Source: an uncultured Bacteroidales bacterium (GTDB taxonomy: Bacteria; Bacteroidota; Bacteroidia; Bacteroidales; P3). Taken from it: a stretch of 64,000 bases of DNA. Numbering within the stretch: the stretch's first letter is position 1; every line of letters starts with the position of its first letter. The position numbers and the translations under genes were made by a program. The stretch lies in the NCBI GenBank assembly GCA_905234665.1, contig CAJOIV010000003.1:1-64000 (forward strand). The letters are read 5' to 3'. The notes under the pieces are model-generated. The model was not told where the DNA came from, made no database searches, and worked only from the letters and a program-made list of their open reading frames with translations. Shown in pieces: positions 15,336 through 25,590 of this stretch.

Positions 15336-15560
15336 ACTCCTCCGCCCTGCGGGGAAGCCTGAAGAAGGTTCAGAAGTTGGGAGTTGTCGGCTCCTCGGGC
15401 TCTTTGCCTCGTCGCCCTCGTGGTCTCCACTGGAGACCACTCTCATAGGGGAGGAGTGGGCGGGAGCCGGTTGTATTTCTAGCTGCTCCCCTAAGTTAGG
15501 GGAACCGAAGGTCGACGACCTTGTGGAGTCAACTGAAGCTTTGCTGACTGAGGAGTGTGT
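15332..15560. repeat. MITE-like element, copy 1 (expanded or degenerate)
   Basis: The element begins with ACACACTCCTCCG and ends with CTGAGGAGTGTGT, an imperfect terminal inverted repeat. Inside it shares with copy 2 (17932-18057) the segment reading GGAGGAGTGGGCGGGAGCCG and the palindrome TCCCCTAAGTTAGGGGA. It is about 100 bp longer than copy 2. It lies between the LtaS-like stop and the lipoprotein signal peptide. No transposase is present. Confidence 0.75.
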
Positions 15561-15588
15561 CGGGGAGGACAGAGGTGTATATCGCATT

Positions 15589-17937
15589 CTATTTCCCATA
15601 TTCCAAGGTGATTAGGATATTGGAGAGGGTGGCGGTGGTGCCGGGGTGCCAGCGGACGTCGTCGACAGGGGACCGCAGCAGGATGTCGAGGTTGTTGGGG
15701 AGGGTGGCACTCAGGGCGAATTCCTTGGTGAGCCTGAGATGCCCTTCGGACTCCTGCAGGCGGTAGAGGTTCTCGCCATAGGTATGACGGCTGTCGCCCT
15801 GGAAGGTGATGTAGACTTCGGGCTGCTGCTCGACGGAGGTATAGTTCTCGACCGTGCAGTCGGCCTCGAGGGTGATGCGCACGGAGGTGTAGCCCGCGGT
15901 GTTGAGGAGTTTGGTTTCGGGGAGGAGGGTCTGGATGTCGCAGGCGGTGGCGGGAGGGGTGTCGGGGGTGACGCAGGTGACCGACCCGGGGAGCCGGACG
16001 ATGCGGGCCAGGGAGTAGTGGCAGGCGGTGAGGGGGTGGGCCGTGAGACGGTCGGCGAGGTAGGTATAGCTGTAGAGGTAGCGCATGAGCTGGAGCTGGC
16101 GGCGACAGCTGTCGAGGACGGCAGGGTCGTCGCAGGGCTGCAAGACCATGTCGCTGCCAAAGGTGGTGCAGAACTCGGGCAAGAAGCGCGAGGCCGACTG
16201 GTAGTAATGGTTGTGGAAGATGATGTCGTGGATTTCGTGGGCATAGTCGACCACCAGGAGGGTCTTGGGCGTGGGGCCGAGACCGTCGCCGAGCCAATGG
16301 ACGGTGGGATGGGCGGCGACACCGTAGAGGCTTGTCAGCAGGGAATAGAGCGTCGGGGCTATGTCGTTGTGGGTCACGACATGGCCGAAACTGACGGGCT
16401 GTCGGACGAGGGGCGACCAGAGGATGAGGGGCACGCGGTGGTAGGAGAGCTTGTCGCCCTCCTGGCGCCCCGAGGCATGGTCGCCGGTGATGACGAAGAT
16501 GGTGTTCTGGAAGTCGGGACGGCGGCTGTAGTCGCGGAAGAACCGGCGGAGGCAGTCGTCGGTGAAGAGGCAGTTGGGCAGCAGCGGGGCGAAGTCGGGG
16601 GATGAAGCATAGAGGGGCAGACGGGAGGCACGACGCTCATAGGCATGCTGACGGGCAGTGTCGAGGAGCTTGAGGGGGTCGTGCATGGTGAGGGTGGTGA
16701 GAATTGAGAATTGACAATTGACAATTGGGAATTGGCTCAGGTCGCGGAGGTAACGGGCGAAGAGGGTGTCGTCGTGGTAGCCCCACCAGTTGGGCTTGAG
16801 GTCCATGGGCAGGGCGTCGACCTCCTCGTAGAGGGGCGAGAGGTGGTCGACATGCTGGGCGGCGAGGTAGTCGTAGACGCAGTCGAAGGAGAAGTCGCCG
16901 CAGTAGTAGGCGTTCGTCGTGTAGCCCGCCGCCTTGAGGAGAGAGAAGAGGCTGTTGTGGGCGGGCATGTTGCCGAACTGGAAGCTGCGGGGGCCTCCCA
17001 CGGAGCCGGTGAGCGCGGGGACGGCACCATAGGAGCGCGTGGTGGCGGAGAGGCAGTTGGGCCAGTAGAGGCCCGTGGCGGCCAGCGAGTCGACGAACGG
17101 CATGGTGCCATTGCCCATGAACTCATGCCCAAGGGACTCGACAAGGATGAGGACGACGTTGGGCGGGGAGGGCGAGGGGTTGAACCAGGGGTTGAGGAAG
17201 GTGTCGGGCGTGAAGGGGCGCTCGAGGGGGTAGGTGGTGTCGAGGGGGGTACCCCATTCGGGATGGGTGGCGAGGAGGTCGCTAAGAAGGGCTTCGTCGT
17301 AGTCGGGCGCGCTGACGCTGTAGCCGTTGCCGGCGGAGGGGTGGCGGAGGTAGTCGTAGCTGTCGGTGACCAGGTAATGGAGCTTGTTGAGGATAAAGGA
17401 GCTGTGCTGATGATAGACCAGGTGGGAGGGCTTGAAGCAGAGGGAGAGGAGCACGAAGAGCACCGTCACCACGGGGACGGCCCAGACGGCTTTGGAGGGC
17501 TTTGCGGTGCGCCAGAGGGCCAGGACGACAAACGCGCCCGGCAATACAAGCGACAGCACCACAGGCAGCACCACGCCCATGCTGCCACGGATGGCCGTCA
17601 GGCTCTCCGACAGAGAGCGTGCCACCAACTCGCTGCCCAGCAGGTAGCCATTGTGCCAGAGATAGAGCAACAGCCCCACTTCGGCGAGCAACAGCACCCC
17701 GTAGACCACGGCGGCGGCGATGGTTGCCGCCTTGCGCGAGAGGAGCTGCACGAGCCAGTAGAGTATGCCCAGGGCCAGGACTGTCCACGAGGCCACGACA
17801 AGGTTGTAGACCACCGCGTTGAGGAGTATCTGCCCCCGGTTGGGGGCGTCGATGCCCACCACAAAGAACTCCACCACCTTGAGCAGCGTGAGGAGAAGGA
17901 GGTAAAGTCCAGAAATAGAGAAGTAGGGTTGACACAC
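15589..17937 (-). CDS. LtaS/MdoB-like phosphoglycerol (alkaline-phosphatase-fold) transferase, membrane-bound
   Basis: The product of about 782 residues has four or five N-terminal membrane helices and then an extracytoplasmic sulfatase-fold domain. N-V-V-L-I-L-V-E-S-L-G-H (metal Glu), S-A-T-T-R-S-Y-G-A (nucleophile Thr region) and V-I-T-G-D-H-A (metal Asp/His) match lipoteichoic-acid-synthase and phosphoglycerol-transferase families. It probably transfers a polyol-phosphate or phosphoethanolamine-type group to an envelope glycan; the substrate is unknown. The start is uncertain. The frame continues upstream through a MITE-like element and over the thioesterase gene, which is not credible, so GTG 17937 at the element's edge is chosen. 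Within the catalytic domain, just before T-L-T-M-H-D-P, the residues F-P-I-V-N-C-Q-F-S-I-L are encoded by an inserted heptad repeat (16701-16735). Confidence 0.85.
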   Translation of the reverse strand: MCQPYFSISGLYLLLLTLLKVVEFFVVGIDAPNRGQILLNAVVYNLVVASWTVLALGILYWLVQLLSRKAATIAAAVVYGVLLLAEVGLLLYLWHNGYLLGSELVARSLSESLTAIRGSMGVVLPVVLSLVLPGAFVVLALWRTAKPSKAVWAVPVVTVLFVLLSLCFKPSHLVYHQHSSFILNKLHYLVTDSYDYLRHPSAGNGYSVSAPDYDEALLSDLLATHPEWGTPLDTTYPLERPFTPDTFLNPWFNPSPSPPNVVLILVESLGHEFMGNGTMPFVDSLAATGLYWPNCLSATTRSYGAVPALTGSVGGPRSFQFGNMPAHNSLFSLLKAAGYTTNAYYCGDFSFDCVYDYLAAQHVDHLSPLYEEVDALPMDLKPNWWGYHDDTLFARYLRDLSQFPIVNCQFSILTTLTMHDPLKLLDTARQHAYERRASRLPLYASSPDFAPLLPNCLFTDDCLRRFFRDYSRRPDFQNTIFVITGDHASGRQEGDKLSYHRVPLILWSPLVRQPVSFGHVVTHNDIAPTLYSLLTSLYGVAAHPTVHWLGDGLGPTPKTLLVVDYAHEIHDIIFHNHYYQSASRFLPEFCTTFGSDMVLQPCDDPAVLDSCRRQLQLMRYLYSYTYLADRLTAHPLTACHYSLARIVRLPGSVTCVTPDTPPATACDIQTLLPETKLLNTAGYTSVRITLEADCTVENYTSVEQQPEVYITFQGDSRHTYGENLYRLQESEGHLRLTKEFALSATLPNNLDILLRSPVDDVRWHPGTTATLSNILITLEYGK
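16701..16735. repeat. Heptad repeat inserted in frame in the LtaS-like catalytic domain
   Basis: Five degenerate AATTGAG/AATTGAC/AATTGGG units lie in frame inside the gene. On the coding strand they contain no stop codon and encode a hydrophobic beta-strand-like segment. Confidence 0.85.
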
Positions 17938-18057
17938 TCCTCCGGCCCTTCGGGCCACCTCCCCTAACTTAGGGGAGGAGTGGGCGGGAGCCGGTTGTAT
18001 CTCTGGCTGCTCCCCTAAGTTAGGGGAGCTGTCAGCTTTGCTGACTGAGGAGTGTGT
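17932..18057. repeat. MITE-like element, copy 2
   Basis: A 126-bp element has an imperfect terminal inverted repeat (ACACACTCCTCCG and CTGAGGAGTGTGT) and three internal palindromes: GGCCCTTCGGGCC, TCCCCTAACTTAGGGGA and TCCCCTAAGTTAGGGGA. It sits between the thioesterase stop (18069) and the LtaS-like gene. Its left end provides the GTG taken as that gene's start. Confidence 0.8.
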
Positions 18058-18068
18058 AAACGGCCACC

Positions 18069-18455
18069 TCATTTCCCTTTGGCGTCGATTTTGGCTTGGA
18101 ACTTGGCGGAGTCGATGACAAAGCGTTCGTGACGGCCTTCGCCGATGAGGCCACACTCGTCGTAGGCCTTGACGGAGAAGACCAGCCGACGGCGGTCGAC
18201 CTCGACAAGCTCGCTGTCGCACCAGACGCGCATGCCCACGGGGGTGGCGGCGCTGTGCGTGACGTTGACAAGGGTGCCCACGGTGCCCTGCCCCTCGTCG
18301 AGGTAGGGCAGGACGCTCTCGAGGCATGTCTGCTCGACGAGGGCTATCATCATGGGGGTGGCGAAGACCTCGACCAGCCCGCTGCCGATGCGCGCGGCGG
18401 TAAGGTCAGGGGTGACGGTCTGTTCGATATGACCTTTGGTATGAACTGGTATCAT
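18069..18455 (-). CDS. Hotdog-fold acyl-CoA thioesterase (fluoroacetyl-CoA-thioesterase-like)
   Basis: The 128-residue product fits a single hotdog domain. It has the segment V-F-A-T-P-M-M-I-A-L-V-E-Q-T-C followed by G-T-V-G-T-L-V-N-V-T-H-S-A-A-T-P-V-G, the Thr/Glu/His pattern of FlK-like thioesterases. The role is probably cytosolic acyl-CoA hydrolysis or detoxification; the substrate cannot be read from sequence. It follows recQ on the same strand by about 60 bp, with a GC-rich hairpin (about 18476-18496) between them. Confidence 0.8.
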   Translation of the reverse strand: MIPVHTKGHIEQTVTPDLTAARIGSGLVEVFATPMMIALVEQTCLESVLPYLDEGQGTVGTLVNVTHSAATPVGMRVWCDSELVEVDRRRLVFSVKAYDECGLIGEGRHERFVIDSAKFQAKIDAKGK

Positions 18456-18512
18456 ATTATGTTGTTTGAACTGAGGGCGGCGGCGAGAACGCCGCCGAAA
18501 TGCACGGGAGAA

Positions 18513-20711
<2,199 letters not shown>

Positions 20712-20728
20712 AATCCAAAAAAAAGATG

Positions 20729-20736
20729 TAATTTTG
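20729..20736 (+). promoter_or_regulatory. kdsD promoter (-7 element)
   Basis: TAATTTTG matches TAnnTTTG and lies 42 bp before the GTG start of kdsD. It is face to face with the recQ promoter in a 67-bp divergent gap. The -33 element is not clear. Confidence 0.5.
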
Positions 20737-20741
20737 CAGTC

Positions 20742-20771
20742 CAAAGTTAGGAAAAAATATCCATTCTACAA
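20742..20771 (-). promoter_or_regulatory. recQ promoter
   Basis: On the minus strand the -7 element TAACTTTG (20749-20742) matches TAnnTTTG. A TTG lies 19 bp upstream (20771-20769). It precedes ATG 20711 by about 30 nt. Confidence 0.65.
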
Positions 20772-20778
20772 GAAAAAA

Positions 20779-21753
20779 GTGAACTTGAAGACACAAGAAG
20801 AAATAAAACGTATTGCCTTACAGGTGATTGCAGACGAAAAAAAAGCTGTCGAGGGTCTCGAAAAACATATCAATAACAGCTTTTCGGAGGCCGTCGAAAC
20901 GCTTTTTCAGTGTCGCGGAAGGGTGATAATAACCGGCATCGGGAAGAGTGCGAACATCGCCACAAAAATCGTCTCGACACTCAACAGCACGGGCACCCCC
21001 GCCCTCTTCATGCATGCCGCCGACGCCATCCACGGCGACCTGGGCATGATACAGCCCGACGACGTGGTGGTGTGCATCTCGAAGAGCGGCAACACCCCCG
21101 AAATCAAGGTGCTCATCCCGCTGGTGAAGAACTTCGGCAACTGGCTCATCGCCATCGTGGGCAACACCGAGTCGTTCCTGGCCCGCGAGGCCGACATCGT
21201 GCTGGACACCACCGTGGACCACGAGGCCTGCCCCAACAACCTGGCTCCCACGAGCAGCACCACGGCGCAGCTGGTGATGGGCGACGCCCTGGCGGTGGCC
21301 CTGATAGAGTGCCGCAACTTCACGGCGCAGGACTTCGCCCGCTTCCACCCGGGCGGTGCGCTGGGCAAGCAGCTCTATATGCGCGTGAGCGACCTCTACA
21401 AGCAGAACGAGAAACCCCAGGTGACCCCGGGGACCTCGGTGCGCGACACCATCATCGAGATGACCTCGAAATGCCTCGGCTGCGCCGTGGTGGTGGAGGG
21501 AGAGAGCATCCGCGGCATCATCACCGACGGCGACCTGCGGCGCATGCTCAAGAGCAACCGCCCCACCGAGCAACTGACGGCGGGCGACATCATGTCGGCC
21601 CACCCCAAGACCATTGCCGAGACGGAATATGCCGTCAACGCCCTCCAGCTGATGCGCAACAACTCCATCACCCAGCTCATCGTGGTGGACACGGAAGGCC
21701 ACTATGCCGGCGTGCTCCATCTGCACGACATACTCCGTGAAGGTATCATCTGA
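20779..21753 (+). CDS. kdsD: Arabinose-5-phosphate isomerase (KdsD/KpsF/GutQ family)
   Basis: The product has about 324 residues with a SIS sugar-isomerase domain (G-I-G-K-S-A-N-I-A, I-S-K-S-G-N-T-P-E, T-S-S-T-T-A-Q) and two C-terminal CBS domains (D-I-M-S-A-H-P-K-T and Y-A-G-V-L-H-L-H-D-I-L). It converts ribulose-5-phosphate to arabinose-5-phosphate, the first step of Kdo synthesis for LPS. The frame extends upstream of the predicted promoter, so GTG 20779 (V-N-L-K-T-Q-E-E) is chosen; TTG 20785 is an alternative. It is followed at short distance by lptB, an LPS pairing also seen in other genomes. Confidence 0.93.
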   Translation: MNLKTQEEIKRIALQVIADEKKAVEGLEKHINNSFSEAVETLFQCRGRVIITGIGKSANIATKIVSTLNSTGTPALFMHAADAIHGDLGMIQPDDVVVCISKSGNTPEIKVLIPLVKNFGNWLIAIVGNTESFLAREADIVLDTTVDHEACPNNLAPTSSTTAQLVMGDALAVALIECRNFTAQDFARFHPGGALGKQLYMRVSDLYKQNEKPQVTPGTSVRDTIIEMTSKCLGCAVVVEGESIRGIITDGDLRRMLKSNRPTEQLTAGDIMSAHPKTIAETEYAVNALQLMRNNSITQLIVVDTEGHYAGVLHLHDILREGII

Positions 21754-21754
21754 G

Positions 21755-21781
21755 TTGAGAATTGAAAATTGAAAATTGAAA
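21755..21781. repeat. Heptad repeat between kdsD and lptB
   Basis: Units of TTGAGAA/TTGAAAA fill the gap from the kdsD stop to the lptB ATG. In this orientation they contain TGA codons. Confidence 0.75.
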
Positions 21782-21782
21782 A

Positions 21783-22529
21783 ATGCTGCTTAGGACAGAA
21801 AATATAGTCAAGATTTACCACTCGAGGACCGTGGTCAAGGAGGTCTCGGTGCAGGTGCAACAGGGCGAGATTGTGGGTCTGCTGGGTCCCAACGGGGCCG
21901 GCAAGACCACCACATTCTACATGATTGTGGGCATCATCAAGCCCTATGCCGGCAAGGTGTTCCTCGACGATATGGAAATCACCAACATGCCCATGTACCG
22001 CCGCGCCCAGCTGGGCGTGGGCTATCTGGCGCAGGAGGCCTCGGTGTTCCGCCAGATGAGCGTGGAGGACAACATCATGTCCATCCTGGAGTTCCGCAAG
22101 GACATGACCCGCGAGCAACGGCGCGAGAAGATGGAGTCGCTCATCGAGGAATTCGGCCTCAGCAAGATACGGAAGAGCAAAGGCATACAATTGTCCGGCG
22201 GCGAACGGCGCCGCACGGAGATTGCCCGCGCCCTAGCCAACGACCCCGCCTTCCTGCTGCTCGACGAGCCCTTTGCGGGCGTCGACCCCATCGCCGTGCA
22301 GGACATCCAGGACATCGTGGCGCACCTCAAGGACCGCAACATCGGCATCCTCATCACCGACCACAACGTGCACGAGACCCTCTCCATCACCGACAGGGCC
22401 TACCTGCTCTACGAAGGCACCGTGCTGCACCACGGCACCCCGGAGGAGATGGCCGCCGACCCCGACGTGCGCGAGAAATACCTGGGGCGCGACTTCGAGC
22501 TGCGCCGGAGAACAAGCGCGGCAGAATAA
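21783..22529 (+). CDS. lptB: LPS export ABC transporter ATPase LptB
   Basis: The 248-residue ATPase has Walker A (G-P-N-G-A-G-K-T-T), the signature L-S-G-G-E-R-R-R, Walker B ([12 protein letters not shown]) and the switch histidine (I-T-D-H-N-V-H-E-T), with LptB-typical wording throughout. It powers LPS extraction from the inner membrane together with LptF/G; one such permease is encoded at 40106-41515. A heptad repeat lies upstream and an octad repeat starts at its stop codon. Confidence 0.95.
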   Translation: MLLRTENIVKIYHSRTVVKEVSVQVQQGEIVGLLGPNGAGKTTTFYMIVGIIKPYAGKVFLDDMEITNMPMYRRAQLGVGYLAQEASVFRQMSVEDNIMSILEFRKDMTREQRREKMESLIEEFGLSKIRKSKGIQLSGGERRRTEIARALANDPAFLLLDEPFAGVDPIAVQDIQDIVAHLKDRNIGILITDHNVHETLSITDRAYLLYEGTVLHHGTPEEMAADPDVREKYLGRDFELRRRTSAAE

Positions 22530-22563
22530 CGTAATTACGTAATTACGTGATAACGGAATAACG
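22526..22563. repeat. Octad repeat (TAATTACG type) after lptB
   Basis: Five degenerate 8-bp units (TAATTACG, TGATAACG, GAATAACG) begin at the lptB stop codon. They are the same family as 14615-14648. Confidence 0.75.
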
Positions 22564-22602
22564 ACACATAAAACAAAAAACAACAATAAAACACCAAACA
22601 CC

Positions 22603-24372
22603 ATGAAGAAAACAAGACTCTTCTCCGCAGCCCTCGTGCTGCTGGCAGTGCTGACGGCCAACAACGCCGCCGACGCCTGCACCAATTTCCTTTTCACCAA
22701 GGGCGCCACCAAGGACGGCAGCACCATGATCACCTATGCCGCCGACAGCCACACCCTCTATGGCGAGCTCTACTACCGCAAGGCTGCCTCCTACCCCGCC
22801 GGCACGATGTTCATGCTCATCGACTGGGACAGCGGCCGCGAGCTGTTTGAAATCCCCCAGGTGGAACACACCTACAGCGTGGTGGGCAACATGAACGAGC
22901 ACCAGCTGGCCATCGGCGAGACCACCTACGGCGGCCGCGAGGAATGCTGGAAGGACGAGGTCAAGGGCATCGACTACGGCTCGCTCATCTATGTCACCCT
23001 CCAGCGCGCCAAGAACGCCCGCGAGGCCATCAAGGTGATGACGACCCTGGTGAAAGACTACGGCTACTGCTCGGAGGGCGAGAGTTTCTCCATCTGCGAC
23101 CCCAACGAGGTGTGGATCCTTGAGCTCATCGGCAAGCGCGGCGCTCCCGTGAAGGCCGACCTTGCCAAGAACCTGAAATACAACTACACAGAAGGGGCTG
23201 TGTGGGTAGCCCGCCGCATTCCCGACGGCTATGTCTCGGGCCACGCCAACCAGGCCCGCATCACCCAGTTCCCCCAGGAAGGCAAATGGAACAAGGCCAA
23301 AGGCAAGGGCCTCCACAAAGCCATCAGCAGCAACCACATAGACTATATATTCGAGCCTGAGGTGGAGTGCGTCTACGCCGCCGACATCATCAACTACGCC
23401 CGCGCCTGCGGCTGGTATGCCGGTTCCGACGCCGACTTCTCCTTCGCCGACACCTACGCTCCGCTGACCTTCAGCGGCATCCGCGGATGCGACGCCCGCG
23501 TGTACGCCATGTTCCACCGCGTCAACGCCGACGCCCAGCGCTACGAGAAATACGCCATGGGCGACCCCAACGCCGAACGTATGCCCCTCTGGATCATGCC
23601 CGACCACAAGGTGGACCTGCACGAGGTGATGAACCTCATGCGCGACCACTACGAGGGTACCGCCATGGACATGACCAAAGACCTGGGCTCGGGTCCCTAT
23701 CGTTGCCCCTACCGTTGGCGCCCCATGGGCTTTGAACTCGACGGACAGAAGTATATCCACGAGCGCGCCACCTCGACCCAGCAGACCGGCTTCAGCTTCG
23801 TGGCCCAGTGCCGCGGCTGGCTCCCCGCCAAAATCGGCGGCATCCTCTGGTTCGGCGTCGACGACACCTACAGCACCGTCTACTGCCCCATGTACTGCGG
23901 CATCACCGAGATTCCCGAATGCTTCCGCCAGGGCAACGGCGACATGGTGACCTACAGCGAGACGGCCGCCTTCTGGCTCTTCAACCGCGTGACCAACTTC
24001 GTCTACAGCCGCTACTGCGACATGATTGTCGACCTCCAGAAGGTGCAGAACCACCTGGAAGAGACCTTCATCAAGGAAGTGGCCCGCAACGACGAGCGCG
24101 CCAAGACCACCGTCAACAACGAAGAGGTCCTCGTCAAGATTCTCAACGAATTCAGCGGCCGCATGGCTGAGCGCATGATGAAGGAATGGAACGACCTCGA
24201 CCACTACCTGCTGGTGAAATACATCGACGGCAACATCAAGAAGGAGAAGAACGGCCGCTTCGAGCGCACCGCCACAGGCCAGGCCGCCTTCCCCGACCAG
24301 CCCGCCTACCGTCCCGAATGGATCCGCATGATTGTCAAGGACCACGGCGAAACCATCAAACAAACTTTCTGA
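22603..24372 (+). CDS. Family C69 dipeptidase (PepD-like), secreted
   Basis: The 589-residue protein has a signal peptide (MKKTRLFSAALVLLAVLTAN) cleaved directly before C26 in A-D-A-C-T-N-F-L. In C69 N-terminal nucleophile enzymes the exposed cysteine is the catalytic residue. Typical C69 segments follow, such as Y-A-A-D-S-H-T, N-M-N-E-H-Q-L-A-I-G-E-T and C-D-P-N-E-V-W-I-L-E. It should hydrolyse dipeptides in the periplasm, complementing DPP11. The leader before the ATG is AC-rich without a Shine-Dalgarno sequence, as is usual in this phylum. Confidence 0.93.
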   Translation: MKKTRLFSAALVLLAVLTANNAADACTNFLFTKGATKDGSTMITYAADSHTLYGELYYRKAASYPAGTMFMLIDWDSGRELFEIPQVEHTYSVVGNMNEHQLAIGETTYGGREECWKDEVKGIDYGSLIYVTLQRAKNAREAIKVMTTLVKDYGYCSEGESFSICDPNEVWILELIGKRGAPVKADLAKNLKYNYTEGAVWVARRIPDGYVSGHANQARITQFPQEGKWNKAKGKGLHKAISSNHIDYIFEPEVECVYAADIINYARACGWYAGSDADFSFADTYAPLTFSGIRGCDARVYAMFHRVNADAQRYEKYAMGDPNAERMPLWIMPDHKVDLHEVMNLMRDHYEGTAMDMTKDLGSGPYRCPYRWRPMGFELDGQKYIHERATSTQQTGFSFVAQCRGWLPAKIGGILWFGVDDTYSTVYCPMYCGITEIPECFRQGNGDMVTYSETAAFWLFNRVTNFVYSRYCDMIVDLQKVQNHLEETFIKEVARNDERAKTTVNNEEVLVKILNEFSGRMAERMMKEWNDLDHYLLVKYIDGNIKKEKNGRFERTATGQAAFPDQPAYRPEWIRMIVKDHGETIKQTF

Positions 24373-24400
24373 ATTGAGAATTGAAAATTGAGAATTGAGA
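24371..24400. repeat. Heptad repeat after the C69 gene
   Basis: Four AATTGAG/AATTGAA units start at the TGA stop of the C69 dipeptidase and end 8 bp before the next ATG. Confidence 0.75.
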
Positions 24401-24407
24401 CCTGCCA

Positions 24408-25574
24408 ATGTACCTTTCTCCCATACGTCCGTCGGACTTCGACTTCTTCAGCAGCGAGCTGATGCCCCGCCTGGGCGACCAGATAGTCACCTACACCCCC
24501 GAAGGGGGTATGCCCGAGATGCCTGAAGAGTCGCTGGTCATCCTCGGCATCCCCGAAGACCGCGGCACCGAGGCCAACGCCGGCTGCGCCGACGCTCCCG
24601 ACCGCATCCGCAAATACCTCTACGCCCTCGCCTGTCCTGCCGACGACGCCCGCCTCTACGACTTCGGCAATATCGCCGTGGGGCAGGAAGTGGAAGACAC
24701 CTACTACGCCCTCACAGAGACCCTTGCGGAGTTCCTCAAGCACGACAACACCGTGCTGCTCCTCGGCGGCAGCCAGGACCTCACCTTCCCAGCCTACAAA
24801 GCCTACGAGCGCATCAGCCGCATCATCAACATCAGCACCATCGACCCGCGCTTCGACATAGAGCCCTACGAAGAGATGACCTCGCGCACCTACATGCGCC
24901 ACATCGTCATGCAGACCCCCAACTACCTCTTCTTCCATGCCAACCTCGGCTGCCAGAAGTACTTCGTGGGGAACAGCCAGCTGCAGCTCATGGACGACCT
25001 GAAGTTCGACGCCTACCGCCTGGGCGACCTGCAGAAAGACATGAAACGTGCCGAGGCCATGCTGCGGAACGCCGACCTGGTGTCGGTGGACATCGCCGCC
25101 GTGCGCCAGAGCGACGCCCCCGGTGTGGGCGCCCCCTCGCCCCACGGGTTCTACGGCGAGGAGCTGTGCCAGATGCTGAGTTTCGCAGGCAAAAGCGACA
25201 AAGTGAGCTGCCTCGGCCTCTTCGAGGTGAACCCCGACTATGACCGCGGCGACCAGACCGTCCACATGGCCGCGCAGGCCGCGTGGCACTTCATCGAGGG
25301 GTGGTTCGCCCGTGTGATGGACTCGCCGAGGCTGGCCCCCGAGCAGTGCCGCCGCTACAAAGTGCTCATGGAAGACCACGGGACGGAGCTCCTCTTCTAC
25401 AAGAGCAAACTCAGCGACCGCTGGTGGGTGGAGGTGCCCTGCGACGACCCCGAGCTGCACGAGCTCTACTCGCGCCACCTCCTGCTCCCCTGCACCTATG
25501 CCGACTACGAGCAGGCCATGCAGGGCGAAATCCCCGCCCTCTGGTGGCGCTACTACAACCGGCTGCACCCATAG
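24408..25574 (+). CDS. Arginase-fold (ureohydrolase superfamily) protein with altered metal ligands
   Basis: The 388-residue product aligns by eye to the arginase/agmatinase/formimidoylglutamase fold: L-L-L-G-G-S-Q-D (120s), I-S-T-I-D-P-R-F-D (about 142-150) and V-S-V-D-I-A-A-V-R-Q-S-D-A-P-G (about 224-240). In catalytically proven members these are G-G-D-H, D-A-H-x-D and D-x-D-x-x-D-P. Here the histidines of the first two are replaced by Gln and Arg, and the third keeps only part of its acids. Hence a classical Mn2 centre is doubtful. Related Bacteroidota proteins, often called formimidoylglutamase or arginase, appear to share these changes. Function is uncertain. Confidence 0.75.
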   Translation: MYLSPIRPSDFDFFSSELMPRLGDQIVTYTPEGGMPEMPEESLVILGIPEDRGTEANAGCADAPDRIRKYLYALACPADDARLYDFGNIAVGQEVEDTYYALTETLAEFLKHDNTVLLLGGSQDLTFPAYKAYERISRIINISTIDPRFDIEPYEEMTSRTYMRHIVMQTPNYLFFHANLGCQKYFVGNSQLQLMDDLKFDAYRLGDLQKDMKRAEAMLRNADLVSVDIAAVRQSDAPGVGAPSPHGFYGEELCQMLSFAGKSDKVSCLGLFEVNPDYDRGDQTVHMAAQAAWHFIEGWFARVMDSPRLAPEQCRRYKVLMEDHGTELLFYKSKLSDRWWVEVPCDDPELHELYSRHLLLPCTYADYEQAMQGEIPALWWRYYNRLHP

Positions 25575-25590
25575 ACATAAAAAATCATAA

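Noticed and set aside
17938-18327. N-terminal extension of the LtaS-like frame to 912 codons
   Set aside because: It would translate the MITE-like element and overlap the thioesterase gene in another frame; no signal or domain lies there.
22543-24408. Minus-strand frame of 621 codons opposite the C69 dipeptidase
   Set aside because: Low-complexity antisense of a clear C69 gene; no domain recognised.
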